A DNA stretch of 11,360 nucleotides from Trachelipus rathkii (GCA_015478945.1 JABUQX010061787.1:12501-23860), one strand, 5' to 3'; positions 1 to 9,065 are shown, counted from the first letter of the stretch. The notes: generated by a model not told the origin, from the sequence alone. A program made the numbers and translations.

Positions 1-348
1 TAAATCAGTAATTCTGTAAATCAAACCACCCACCCTACTATCCCCCCCACTCCGTGATCTATTGATCCATTAATCTATTGATCTATTGATTCAAGTCATA
101 TTTTTTACTAAAATTGTTATGTTTTACATACCCTAAAGCAGTAAATCAGTAAATCAGTAAATCAAACCCCCCTCCTATCCATCCATGATCTATTGATCTA
201 TTGATCTATTAATCTAAGTCATATTTTTTACTAAAATTGTTATGTTTTACATATCCTAAAGCAGTAAATCAGTAAATCGAAACACCCTCCCCAGTACCCT
301 CATACACATCCTATGATCTATTGATCTATTGTTTCATGTCACATTTCG
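1..348 (-). repeat. Left subterminal tandem repeat array (partial)
   Basis: This is the inner part of a tandem array cut by the window edge. The unit boundary 'ctaaagcagtaaatca' recurs at 133 and 256, a 123-bp spacing. Each unit holds two or three copies of the octamer CAGTAAAT, then a C-rich block, then two to four copies of TATTGATC, then a conserved stretch reading 'actaaaattgttatg'. It mirrors the right-arm array at 8270-8614. A further single copy of the same module sits deeper in the arm at about 709-817. Confidence 0.9.
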
Positions 349-1340
349 AGTATCATTTTGGATAAACATAACATAAAATCAAGTTCTTTATACACTGACC
401 AACGAATATTTGCTAACGTAACAAAGTTTTCACATCAATAAAGATAACATAACATAACCTGAACTAAGAAAATAATGTAGAACGACAAACCTAGCACAAC
501 TTACGTACGAATAAACTGTTAACATTAACAAAATTCCACACTTAACTCCAGTAAAGTAATTAACATGGCATACAATACGTAACATATTCATACTTTTTCA
601 AGCATATTTCTAACATATTTACGTTAATTTTACAATGACATAGTAATATTTAACAAAAATTTATCATAACTTTACCTACCTATAGTAATCCCAGCTTTTT
701 TACACTATCTAAAGCAGTAAATCAGTAAATCAAACCACCCACCCTACCCACCTCCCCCTCCTTGAACCTTCCAATGACCTATTGATCTATTGATTTTTTG
801 TTTCAAGTCACATTCTGAGTATCATTTTGGATAAACATAACATAAAAAATAAGTTCTTTATCCGCTGATCAACGAATATATGCTTACATAACAAAGTTTT
901 TCACATTAATAACGCTGCATAGCATAACATGAACTAAGAATAAAATGTACAACGACAAACCTGACACATATTAAGCATGAATAAACTGCCAACATTAACA
1001 AAGTTCCATACTTAACAACAAAGTAATTACCATAGCTTTCAAAAACGTAACCTATTCACACTTTGTCAAACATATCTCTAACATATCAATGTTTATTTTA
1101 CATTAACATAGCAATATTTAACAAAAAATTTACCATAACCTTACCTAACCATCATAATACCTAACGGATAAATACAAACATAGTAAAGTTTTACCCTCTG
1201 TAAAGCTAAACTATGAACATAAACATACTTAAAACACTAGCCAAGCCCAGACGAATAAAACAGCTCTCATTAACAACTTAACCAATAAAACGAACATAGG
1301 GGAAGTAAAACAAGTTTTCATTTTATAACATAATTTTCAT
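349..1340. repeat. Two ~470-bp non-coding direct repeats, left arm
   Basis: Two diverged copies of one unit lie head to tail. The landmark 'gagtatcattttggataaac' starts at 348 and again at 817, a 469-bp spacing. Each copy then runs through recognisable blocks (gaactaagaa, cgacaaacct, gaataaact, cattaacaaa) before a C-rich module. The sequence is AT-rich and full of short 'taacataaca' motifs, with no open frame of note. A shorter related segment begins near 1250. The mirrored pair on the right arm has a 470-bp spacing. Confidence 0.85.
738..758 (-). other. Potential G-quadruplex, left arm
   Basis: The plus strand has CCC runs at 738-740, 742-744 and 747-749 and CCCCC at 754-758, so the minus strand has four G-tracts with loops of one to four bases. 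It mirrors the motif at 7855-7874. Confidence 0.6.
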
Positions 1341-1466
1341 TGAAAAGAGCGTTATATAAATACATAAAAATATATACATATACATACATATAAATACATA
1401 TACATACATATAAACATATAAGTTTATTTTAAATATATTAATTCATCTAATCAGGGGACATAGGAT
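1341..1466. repeat. Simple 'tacata' repeat and gene B 3' flank, left arm
   Basis: Positions 1370-1425 are an irregular (tacata/taaata) microsatellite. The stretch beyond it is the 3' flank of the left gene B copy, conserved with 7172-7225 on the right arm. On the minus strand it contains an AATAAA polyadenylation-type hexamer at 1433-1438, about 30 bases past the stop equivalent. Confidence 0.6.
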
Positions 1467-2232
1467 TCAACATAAATTGAGCAATTTCTATTCTATATAT
1501 CTCTCCAAGGATTCAATTCCCTTTAAAAGGATGTAATGTATAAATGCACTTCTGCAGCACTTAAACCTTTTTCGGCATATTTTGGTTCAGCAGTACTCAT
1601 TCTCTCATGCAAGAGAGAAGTAAACTTTTCAATGTCGATAGTTATTAGCGTACTCCTGTATTCCCCATTATACCGGAAACCTCATGTTTCAGAGTAAATA
1701 TCATAGAATACATCATGTGATATATGTATTATCCTCAAGTATGTCAAAATCGTTAGGATGTGATGTTAATTCATTTTCTATTTCAATCAATGCTTTAATA
1801 TTTTCAGACGTCCGAACTGTGAAACCTATACATATACACCAGAATGTCGCGCCATCGATAGGCTTCCAATAGTTTGTCGTACATCAAGGGTTTTAAATAT
1901 TGTCACAACGACGAGCAATACAACGTCTAGTTCTATTAGATCCACTACCCACTGTCTCCCAGTTAAGTATATTTGTCAACTACGAGTCGATACATCAGAT
2001 GGACACACTTATCCTTTACCCATGCTGCAGCGAATGTCTATAATCTTGAGGAATTCTTCAACAGAAATGAATAAGGGTCTATTATTTGCAGCTCCGGCTG
2101 GAAATACAAGCAATGTAGTCGGTCTCCATTCAATTTACAAAATAAACATAAAATACTACATCGTTGGCGAAAATAACGAAAGACTTCGTAAAGATATCCA
2201 CAACAAGCGTAGAGATGCGGGAGTGTCATCAA
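1467..2232 (-). pseudogene. Gene B, left-arm copy, broken
   Basis: This is the mirror of the right-arm gene at 6422-7171 and is transcribed outward. The clearest start is an ATG at 2232 whose frame stays open to 2038. That frame does not carry the family landmarks for most of its length, so at least one frameshift lies near the 5' end. The middle of the copy reads cleanly in another frame, where a TGG codon matches the premature TAG at 6769 on the right arm. A further break precedes the 3' part. The end is set at 1467 by alignment with the right-arm stop. Function is unknown. It is a paralogue of gene A next door (3221-3985), separated from it by a conserved block and a TA array. The breaks are mostly 1-2-base indels, so sequencing error could account for some of them. 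Confidence 0.65.
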
Positions 2233-2520
2233 TAACCAGCACAGCGAAAAAATGCCTACTGATGAAAATCAAATGTGCATAACAATTCCTCAATGTATGA
2301 ATTCTTTCTTTCCACCAATTACAAGAAAGTAAACTCAAGAATACGACGCTACGAACGAACCATATCAGTTCAAAAAGAACTATAATCTCGGCTGGCAACA
2401 GAAACGATAACAATAAATATGTTACTAGGGTAATAATATGTATATTTATTCTTCTTTATGGTTTTCAAAGGAGACTTACAGTCAAATTGACGTGAAACGA
2501 GCTTAGACAAAACAAAAAAG
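2233..2520 (-). other. Conserved gene A/B intergenic block, left arm
   Basis: This region has no supported gene but mirrors 6171-6421 on the right arm. An open frame at 2413-2156 on the minus strand looks hydrophobic only because the strand is T-rich, and its right-arm counterpart is interrupted. The block presumably holds the gene B promoter or 5' leader. It is bounded on the gene A side by the TA array. Confidence 0.5.
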
Positions 2521-2553
2521 GTAAATAATATAATATAATAATAATAATAAATA

Positions 2554-2593
<40 letters not shown>

Positions 2594-2773
2594 TAATAAT
2601 ATAATAATAATAATAAATAATAATAATATATATAATAATATTATATAATAATATTTTGTTACATGATATATATATATTATATATATTATATATAATATAT
2701 ATATATATATATATAACTATATATATATATATATATATAATATTATATATATATATATAGTATTATATATATG

Positions 2774-2820
<47 letters not shown>

Positions 2821-2954
2821 ATATATTATTTATATATATTTATATTTATAATTTTTAAAATAAAAAAAATATATATTATATTTTTACTTAAAAAATATTC
2901 AAATATATATAAAGACTGTCCATAACCTATTATATAATATATATAGTATATATA

Positions 2955-3007
<53 letters not shown>

Positions 3008-3016
3008 AATATATAT

Positions 3017-3048
<32 letters not shown>

Positions 3049-3190
3049 TATTATATATATATATATTATATACAAAATAGTATATGTATAGATATATAAA
3101 TATAATAATAAATATATCTATTAATATTAAATATATATATATATATTATACATGTTAAATACTATAATATTTAATATATATATATCAAAT
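2521..3190. repeat. Expanded (TA)n/(TAA)n array, left arm
   Basis: About 670 bp of nearly pure A and T: (ATA)n and (TAATA)n at 2521-2650, then long TA dinucleotide runs with scattered 'ttata' breaks. A small island near 2911-2927 contains other bases. It sits between genes A and B exactly where the right arm has a shorter array (5897-6150). No coding content is visible. Confidence 0.95.
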
Positions 3191-3220
3191 GTTCATTACA
3201 CATATATCGTTTTTCTCTGA

Positions 3221-3985
3221 CTTAAGATCTAAAAACGCTAAATCTTTAAACACTTCATCAACAATATCACGGAGTACATATGTAAGAAGTTCACGTTCAG
3301 ACACTAAAATTTGTTTACTAGATGAATCATCTGGTAAATACTTTCATACATTGTTTTCTAAATAGATAGACGAATTTTGTACTTCTATAGAATTTAAGAA
3401 GCGTTCAATGATAGTCCTCTCAGAATCCATCAACAGCATTTTGTTGAAAGGCGTAATATTCCTAGTATAACATGTAATGTGCAACAGTTACATAATTAGA
3501 CAACATTTCCGATTTCTTCGTTTTGCATTATTACCCTCCTACGAACTTTCGACAGGATATTTTTATCTGTGGTATCCAGAAATATAGATTCCTAACGAGC
3601 GTAGGTTCAAATACCGCCTGTTTCATTAACAATCTTCCATAACCGAACTTCCATTCGTGTGAAGTTATATACTTGAAAAAGGAGAGTAAAGTGGTTGCCT
3701 TCGTTGACACACTCGTCTGTTAATCATCGTTTTCTTTGAGTCTAAAACTTCGGTAGACTTAGAGTGCTCCTTTATCCATTCTGCAGCGTGATAGCATATA
3801 CAGAGTAATTCGTCTGTACTCATAAAAATACGTTTGTTACTATAGTATACAGATTGATTAATACACGTGAAAAAATCAGAACCATTGGGGTTTCTTTTAT
3901 ATAAGATTGAAACCCCACACCCTGGGATCTTGATTACCCACTGTATAATGTCTTGTATAGAGGTATATCTGTCAAGACGTAACAT
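3221..3985 (-). pseudogene. Gene A, left-arm copy, frameshifted
   Basis: The copy starts at an ATG at 3985, the mirror of 5055, and stays open on the minus strand to 3665. Over 61 residues downstream of the right-arm break it matches the right copy at 57 positions. An extra A near 3705 then moves it out of frame, so it stops after about 106 codons while the homologous DNA continues to about 3221. The 3' part also lacks about 36 bp relative to the right arm, and the right-arm TAG stop is changed here. This copy has an intact 5' end and a broken 3' part, the opposite of the right-arm copy. Of six changed codons in the 61, four alter the residue, so no purifying selection between arms is evident. 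Function is unknown. Confidence 0.75.
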
Positions 3986-4439
3986 GATGCACACTTAATG
4001 AAAATAGAACACTTTTTAAACAGAACACAACCTCCTAAAGCTTTCAAAGCCACAACGATTATGACGCTAAAATAAGTCTCAGGAGAAAAGATAATATAAA
4101 ATTAAGGGTACAAACACAAGCCTAACAGGAAGGTTAAACCTGTTTACATTTGTATGTTCACTATTAGGCCTTACGCGCCATTCGTTTTATGTTTGTATTT
4201 GTATTTCATGTTTCATTCAATGCTATCGCTCCGGCAAACTAATAAATGCTAATTGGAACTAAGAACATAACATACCTAACTTACGAATAAACAGTTTTCA
4301 TTAACAAAGTTCTTTGCTCATCAACGGTAAGTAACTAACATCATCCATAAAACTTAACCTATCCTACCTTTCGAAACATTACGCAATACCTTCGATTCGT
4401 TAGGCTTACACGGTAGGCTTATCATTAGGGTTACCTTCA
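3986..4439 (-). other. Leader between gene A and centre, left arm
   Basis: Non-coding and mirrored by 4597-5054. The 30 bases before the ATG are almost identical on the two arms. On the minus strand they include CATTAAG ending about 9 bases before the ATG. At 4254-4385 there is a diverged, same-orientation copy of the block found at about 460-620 and 930-1090 (gaactaagaa, gaataaac, cattaacaaag), so the same repeat brackets the gene pair on both sides. Matching to the other arm is weakest around 4205-4250. Confidence 0.7.
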
Positions 4440-4596
4440 GCATCACTTCGGGGTCCCCGAGAATGAGTTTTCATGCATCTCTCTAGGGGTGATCTCCAAG
4501 AGTGGGGCTCGTCGCTGAAAATTGTTCGGTTATGTATCGTAAAGATTGAGATTATGTTGATGAGTGAGTGCATTCGTGAGAGCTTTTGTATAAACA
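4440..4596. other. Unpaired central spacer of the palindrome
   Basis: The 157 bp between the arms have no counterpart on the opposite strand. They include a 13-base perfect self-palindrome, 'tcggggtccccga', at 4448-4460. GC content is higher near the left side than in the arms. Short open frames cross the spacer (4473-4682 plus, 4597-4406 minus), but they run into the palindromic arms and show no recognisable motif, so I do not call them genes. Confidence 0.8.
4448..4460. repeat. Short GC-rich perfect palindrome in the spacer
   Basis: 'tcggggtccccga' is self-complementary apart from its central base. It could form a six-base-pair stem only with an unrealistically small loop, so it is more likely a duplex protein-binding or recombination site than a hairpin. 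It is the one compact symmetrical motif in the unpaired spacer. Confidence 0.4.
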
Positions 4597-5054
4597 TGAA
4601 GGTAACCCTAATGATAAGTCTACCGTGTAAGCCTAACGAATCGAAGGTATTGCGTAATGTTTCGAAAGGTAGGAAAGGTTAAGTTTTATGGATGATGCTA
4701 GTTACTTACCGTTGATGAGCAAAGAACTTTGTTAATGAAAACTGTTTATTCGTAAGTTAGGTATGTTATGTTCTTAGTTTTGGTTACATAAGGGTAGCAT
4801 CACGGCGGTGTGATGGCATTGAATGAAACATGAAATACAAATACAAACATAAAACGAATGGAGGCGTAAGGCCTAAAAGTGAACGTACAAATGTAAACAG
4901 GTTTAACCTTCCTGTTAGGTTTGTGTTTGTACCCTTAATTTTATATTATCTTTTCTCCTGAGTCTTATTTTAGCGTCATAATCGTTGTGGCTTTGAAAGC
5001 TTTAGGAGGTTGTGTTCTGTTTAAAAAGTGTTCTATTTTCATTAAGTGTGCATC
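4597..5054 (+). promoter_or_regulatory. Divergent upstream region of gene A, right arm
   Basis: Non-coding and mirrored by 3986-4439. With the spacer and the left leader it forms a region of about 1.07 kb between two divergently oriented gene A starts, so any promoter signals must lie here. An AT-rich stretch near 4935-4955 could hold a TATA-like element but is not diagnostic. ATTAAG at 5041-5046 lies 8 bases before the ATG and is kept on both arms. A diverged inverted copy of the outer repeat block occupies about 4683-4780. Exact control elements cannot be fixed from sequence alone. Confidence 0.45.
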
Positions 5055-5866
5055 ATGTTAAGTCTTGATAGATATACTTCTATACAAGACATTATACAGT
5101 GGGCAATAAGATCCGCAGGGTGTGGGGTTTTTCATCTTATAATAAAAGAAACCCCAATGGTTCTGATTTTTTCACGTGTATTAATCAATCTGTATACTAT
5201 AGTAACAAACGTATTTTTATGAGTACAGACGAACTACTCTGTATATGTCACCACGCTGCAGAATGGGTCAAGGAGCACTCTAAGTCTACCGAAGTTTTAG
5301 ACTCACCGAAAACGATTATTAACAGAGGAGGGTGTCACGAAGGCAACCACCTTACTCTCTCTTTTTCTAAGTATATAACTTCACACCGAATGGAAGTTCG
5401 AGTATGGAAGATGTGTAATGAAACAGGCGTATTTGAACCTACGGCTCGTAGAATCTATATTTCTGGATTACCACAGATAAAATATCTGTCGGAGGTTCGT
5501 AGGAGGGTAATAATGCAAACGAAGAAATCGGAAATGCTATCTAATTATGTAACTGTTGCACATTACATGTTATACCAGGAATATTACGCATTCAAGAAAA
5601 TGCTGGTTGATGATTCTGAGACTATCATTGAACGCTTCTTAAATTCTATAGATGTACAGAAATTCGTCTATCTATTTAGAAAACAATGGTATGAAAGTAT
5701 TTACCAAGATGATCTATCTAGTAAACAAATTTTAGTGTCTGAACGTGAACTTCTTACATATGTACTCCGTGATGGTATCGATGAAGTGAAAAAATATCTT
5801 AGGTATAACGATGAAAATGACTGGTTTTTGTGTAAAGATTTAGCGTTTTTAGATCTTAAGTCATAG
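5055..5866 (+). CDS. Gene A, right-arm copy, unknown protein, 5' frameshift
   Basis: I do not recognise this protein. The ATG at 5055 is chosen because the left arm has the same start (3985) in a frame that continues into the conserved part. On the right, two extra bases between 5128 and 5146 break that frame. The remaining open frame, 5099-5866, encodes about 255 residues and ends at TAG. Visible features, numbered from 5099: an NG pair at residues 20-21, a C-I at 27-28, an AAEWVK motif at 53-58 in a helix-like segment, then a largely charged, probably helical C-terminal half with SERELLTYVLRDGI at 214-227. No signal peptide, membrane segment or zinc-finger spacing is apparent. Gene B downstream shares these landmarks. 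The gene has no evident intron and lies between the divergent leader and a TA array. Confidence 0.7.
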
Positions 5867-6170
<304 letters not shown>

Positions 6171-6421
6171 TCTAAGCTCGTTTCACTTAAATTTGACTGT
6201 ATAGGTCTCCTTTCTATACATATATTACCCTAGTAAACATGTTTATTTTTATCGTTGCTGTTGTCCAGCGAGATTATATGCTCTTTTGAACTGATATGGT
6301 TCGTTCGTGAGTCGTATTCTTGTTTACTTTCTTGTGATTGGTTGAAAGAAAGAATCTCATTACATTTGAGGATTGTTATACACTCGATTTTCATCAGTAG
6401 GATATTTTTCGCTGTGCTGGT
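6171..6421 (+). other. Conserved gene A/B intergenic block, right arm
   Basis: Aligns with 2233-2520 reversed, with many small indels. No frame is shared and open on both arms, so it is treated as non-coding leader of gene B. It probably contains that gene's promoter, but no diagnostic element is visible. Confidence 0.5.
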
Positions 6422-7171
6422 ATGATGACATCTCCCGCATCTCTACGCTTGTTGTAGATATCTTTACGAGGTCTTTCGTTATTGTCAACGATTTTATATT
6501 TATATTTATTCGCAAACTGAATGGAGAGCGATACAATGCTTGTATTCCAGCCGGAGGTGCAAATAATAGACCCTCATCCATTTCTGTTGAAGAATTCATC
6601 AAGATTAACGACATCGCAGCAGCATGGGTAAAGGATAAGTGTGTGTCATCTGATGTATCGACTCGTAGTGAAATATCTAGCTGGGGATACAGTGGGAGTG
6701 GTTCTATTAGAATAAACGTTGTATTTTCGTCGTGTGACAATATTAAAACCCTTGATGTGCGCAACTATTAGAAGCCTATCGATGGCGCGACCTTCTGGTG
6801 TACATGTATAGGTTTCACAGTTCGAACATCTGAAAATATTACAGCATTGATTAAAATAAAAAAACGAATTAAACATCACACTTCTTAGCGATGTTGACAT
6901 ACTTGAGGACTTAATACATATAGCACATGGTGTAATCTATTATATTTACAATGAAACATGTGGTTTGAAGTATAATGGGCTATACAGGAGTACGCTAATA
7001 AATATCAACATTGAAAAGTTTACTTCTCTCTTGCATGAGAGAATGAGTGCTGCTGAACCAAAATATGTCGAAAAATGGTTTAGTGCTGCAGAACGCATTT
7101 ATACTTACATCCTTTCAAAGGGAATTGAATCCCTGGAGAGATATATAAAATTTGCTCAATTTACATGTTGA
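6422..7171 (+). pseudogene. Gene B, right-arm copy, paralogue of gene A, broken
   Basis: An unrecognised protein related to gene A. One open frame (6373-6771) carries an NG pair at 6520-6525 and AAAWVK at 6616-6633. NG and W are 35 residues apart, against 36 in gene A. A TAG at 6769-6771 replaces a TGG seen on the left arm. The same frame continues to another break near 6885, and a second frame then runs open from about 6893 to the stop at 7171. It ends with an IEKF segment followed by AAERIYTYILSKGI, which aligns with the VQKF and SERELLTYVLRDGI segments of gene A. The start is uncertain: the ATG at 6422 is out of frame with the conserved part because of one extra base nearby. The intact gene would be about 250 residues, similar to gene A. 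Confidence 0.65.
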
Positions 7172-7211
7172 ATCCTTATGTCCGCTGATTAAGATGAATT
7201 GAATATATATT

Positions 7212-7221
7212 AATAAATAAA
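7212..7221 (+). promoter_or_regulatory. Candidate polyadenylation signal of gene B
   Basis: Two overlapping AATAAA hexamers (7212-7217 and 7216-7221) begin about 40 bases after the gene B stop. A hexamer is also present in the mirrored place on the left arm (1433-1438, minus strand). The DNA is AT-rich, so chance occurrence is possible. Confidence 0.4.
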
Positions 7222-7225
7222 CTTA

Positions 7226-8270
7226 TTATGTTTTTATGTAATTTTTATCAGTTTTGTTTAATGTATGAAATTTTGTTTAATTGTCATTATGCTATAAAAT
7301 GAAAACTTATTTTACATCCCTTGTATATTCGCTTTATTGGTTAAGTTTTTAATGATAGCTGTTTATTCGTCTGGCTGCTGTGCTTTAAGCATGTTATGTT
7401 CATAGTTTAGCTTTACAGAGGGTAAAACTTTACTATGTTTGTATTTATCCGTTAGGTATTATGATGGTTATGGTAATGGTTATGGTAAATTTTTTTTTAA
7501 ATTATTGTTTTATTAACGTAAAATTACTTACATTTGATTATGTTTAGAGATATGTTTGACAAAGTGTGAATAGGTTACGTTTTTGTATGCAATGTTAGTT
7601 ACTTTACTGTTTTTAAGTATGGAACTTTGTTAATGTTGGCAGTTTATTCGTGCTTAAGATATGTTAGGTTTGTCGTTGTACATTATATTCTTAGTTGTCG
7701 TTATTAATGTGAAAAACTTTGTTACGTCAGCATATATTCGTTGTTAAGTGTGTAAAGAACTTATTTTTATGTTATGTTTATCCAAAATGATGCTCAGAAT
7801 GTGACTTGAAACAAAAAAATCTATAGATCAATAGAGCATTGGAAGGTGTAAGGAGGGGAGGAGGGTAGGGTGGGTGGTTTGATTTACTGATTTACTGCTT
7901 TAGATGGTGTAAAAAACGCTGGGATTACTATAGGTAGGTAAGGTTATGATAAATTTTTGTTAAATATTACTATGTCATTGTAAAATTAAATTAAATATGT
8001 TAGAGATATGCTTGAAAAAGTATGAATATGTTACGTATTGTATGCCATGTTAGTTACATTACTGGTGTTAAGTGTAGTACTTTGTTAATGTTAACAGTTT
8101 ATTCGTACGTACGTTGTGCTAGGTTTGTCGTTGTTCATTATTTTTTTAGTTCATGTTATGTTATTCTAGCTTTATTGATGTGAAAACTTTGATACGTTAG
8201 CATATATTAGTTGGTCAGTGTATAAAGAACTTAATTTTATGTTATGTTTATCCAAAATGATACTCGAAAT
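7226..8270. repeat. Two ~470-bp non-coding direct repeats, right arm
   Basis: Mirror of 349-1340. The block 'gttatgtttatccaaaatga' recurs at 7771 and 8241, a 470-bp spacing. A single G-rich subterminal module (about 7792-7910) lies between the two copies. An extra local duplication, 'ggttatggtaatggttatgg', is visible near 7466-7485. No open frame of interest is present. Confidence 0.85.
7855..7874 (+). other. Potential G-quadruplex, between the 470-bp repeats
   Basis: G-tracts of 4, 3, 3 and 3 at 7855-7858, 7863-7865, 7868-7870 and 7872-7874, with loops of four, two and one bases. Its inverted partner is at 738-758. Confidence 0.6.
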
Positions 8271-8572
8271 GTGACATGAAACAATAGATCAATAGATCAA
8301 TAGATTACAGGATGGGTATTCGGGTACTGAGGAGGGTGTTTTGATTTACTGATTTACTGCTTTAGGGTCTGTAAAACAACAATTTTAGTAAAAAATATGA
8401 CTTGAATCAATAAATCATAGATGGATAGGTGGGTGAGGGGAATAGGGGTTTGATTTACTAGTTTACTGATTTACTGCTTTAGGGTATGTAAAACATAACA
8501 ATTTTAGTAAAAATATGACTTGAATCAATAGATTAATAGATCAATAAATAGATCAATAGACCACGGAGGTGT

Positions 8573-8590
8573 GGGGGAGGGTAGGGTGGG
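8573..8590 (+). other. Potential G-quadruplex, array unit
   Basis: G-tracts of 5, 3, 3 and 3 at 8573-8577, 8579-8581, 8584-8586 and 8588-8590, with loops of one, two and one bases. Such short loops are typical of very stable parallel quadruplexes. Confidence 0.65.
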
Positions 8591-8846
8591 TGGTTTGATT
8601 TACTGATTTGCTGCTTTAGGGTATGTAAAACATAACAATTTTAGTAAAAAATATGACTTGAATCAGTAGATCAATAAATCATTAGATTATGAATGGATAG
8701 AAGGGTGCGGGGAGGAGGGGGGTTTGATTTACTGATATACTGATTTACTGCTTTAGGGTATGTAAAACATAACAATTTTAGTAAAAAAAATATGGCAAAT
8801 CAATAGATCAATAGATCAATGGATCTATAGATCAATATATAACGGA

Positions 8847-8869
8847 GGGGTGGGGGAGGGTAGGGTGGG
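8847..8869 (+). other. Potential G-quadruplex, array unit
   Basis: Five G-tracts (4, 5, 3, 3, 3) at 8847-8850, 8852-8856, 8858-8860, 8863-8865 and 8867-8869, all with one- or two-base loops. Confidence 0.7.
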
Positions 8870-8956
8870 TGGTTTGATTTACTGGTTTTGGGTATGTAAA
8901 ACATAACAATTTTAGTAAAAAGTATGACCTGAATCAATAGATCAATAGATCAAGGA

Positions 8957-8979
8957 GGGGTGGGGGAGGGTAGGGTGGG
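8957..8979 (+). other. Potential G-quadruplex, outermost array unit
   Basis: The same five-tract pattern as at 8847-8869, lying about 50 bp inside the right end of the palindrome. Weaker three-tract versions occur in the units near 8313, 8437 and 8703. Confidence 0.7.
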
Positions 8980-9026
8980 TGGTTTGATTTACTGATTTAC
9001 TGCTTTAGGGTATGTAAAACAACATT

Positions 9027-9065
9027 TCTTTTAAGTTATAAACATAAAAAAATAAAAAAAAATAT
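9027..9065. repeat. A/T-homopolymer junction
   Basis: An A-rich then T-rich stretch separates the palindrome's last tandem unit from the 118-bp satellite. It has no partner in the left part of the window. It is where a flanking target duplication would be sought if the palindrome is an insertion. Confidence 0.6.

Larger units (their letters stand above)
8271..9026 (+). repeat. Right subterminal tandem repeat array
   Basis: About six units of 117-137 bp. The boundary 'tttagggt' or its variant occurs at 8361, 8478, 8615, 8752, about 8887 and 9004, giving spacings of 117, 137, 137, about 135 and 117. In order, a unit has: 'gtatgtaaaacataacaatt', 'agtaaaaaatatgacttgaa', an octamer run of GATCAATA, a G-rich block, then an octamer run of ATTTACTG. 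Length differences come largely from octamer copy number. The last unit stops near 9026, which I take as the palindrome's right boundary. Confidence 0.92.

Noticed and set aside
1684..1872. Plus-strand open frame of 62 codons
   Set aside because: It is antisense to gene B, left-arm copy, and has no conserved counterpart in the same frame on the right arm.
2156..2413. Hydrophobic-looking minus-strand open frame of 85 codons
   Set aside because: The hydrophobicity follows from T-rich DNA, and the mirrored right-arm sequence is interrupted, so it is not a supported membrane protein.
4406..4682. Overlapping open frames on both strands across the palindrome centre
   Set aside because: They start or end in the unpaired spacer and run through mirrored arm sequence. 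Neither has family motifs.
4997..5012. 'ttaggaggttgtg', which resembles a bacterial ribosome-binding site upstream of gene A
   Set aside because: It lies more than 40 bases from the ATG, and the surrounding DNA is clearly eukaryotic. It is treated as coincidence.
6360..6900. Minus-strand open frames at 6360-6764 and 6646-6900
   Set aside because: They are shadows of gene B, right-arm copy. The conserved NG and AAAWVK landmarks are on the plus strand.
8361..9010. TTTAGGG motifs as a true telomere
   Set aside because: There is one heptamer per unit of 117-137 bp rather than a tandem run, and arthropod telomeres usually use TTAGG. Only the polarity is telomere-like.
8271..9026. Regularly spaced repeats as a CRISPR array
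   Set aside because: The units are tandem copies with no unique spacers, and they sit in eukaryotic DNA with no cas genes.
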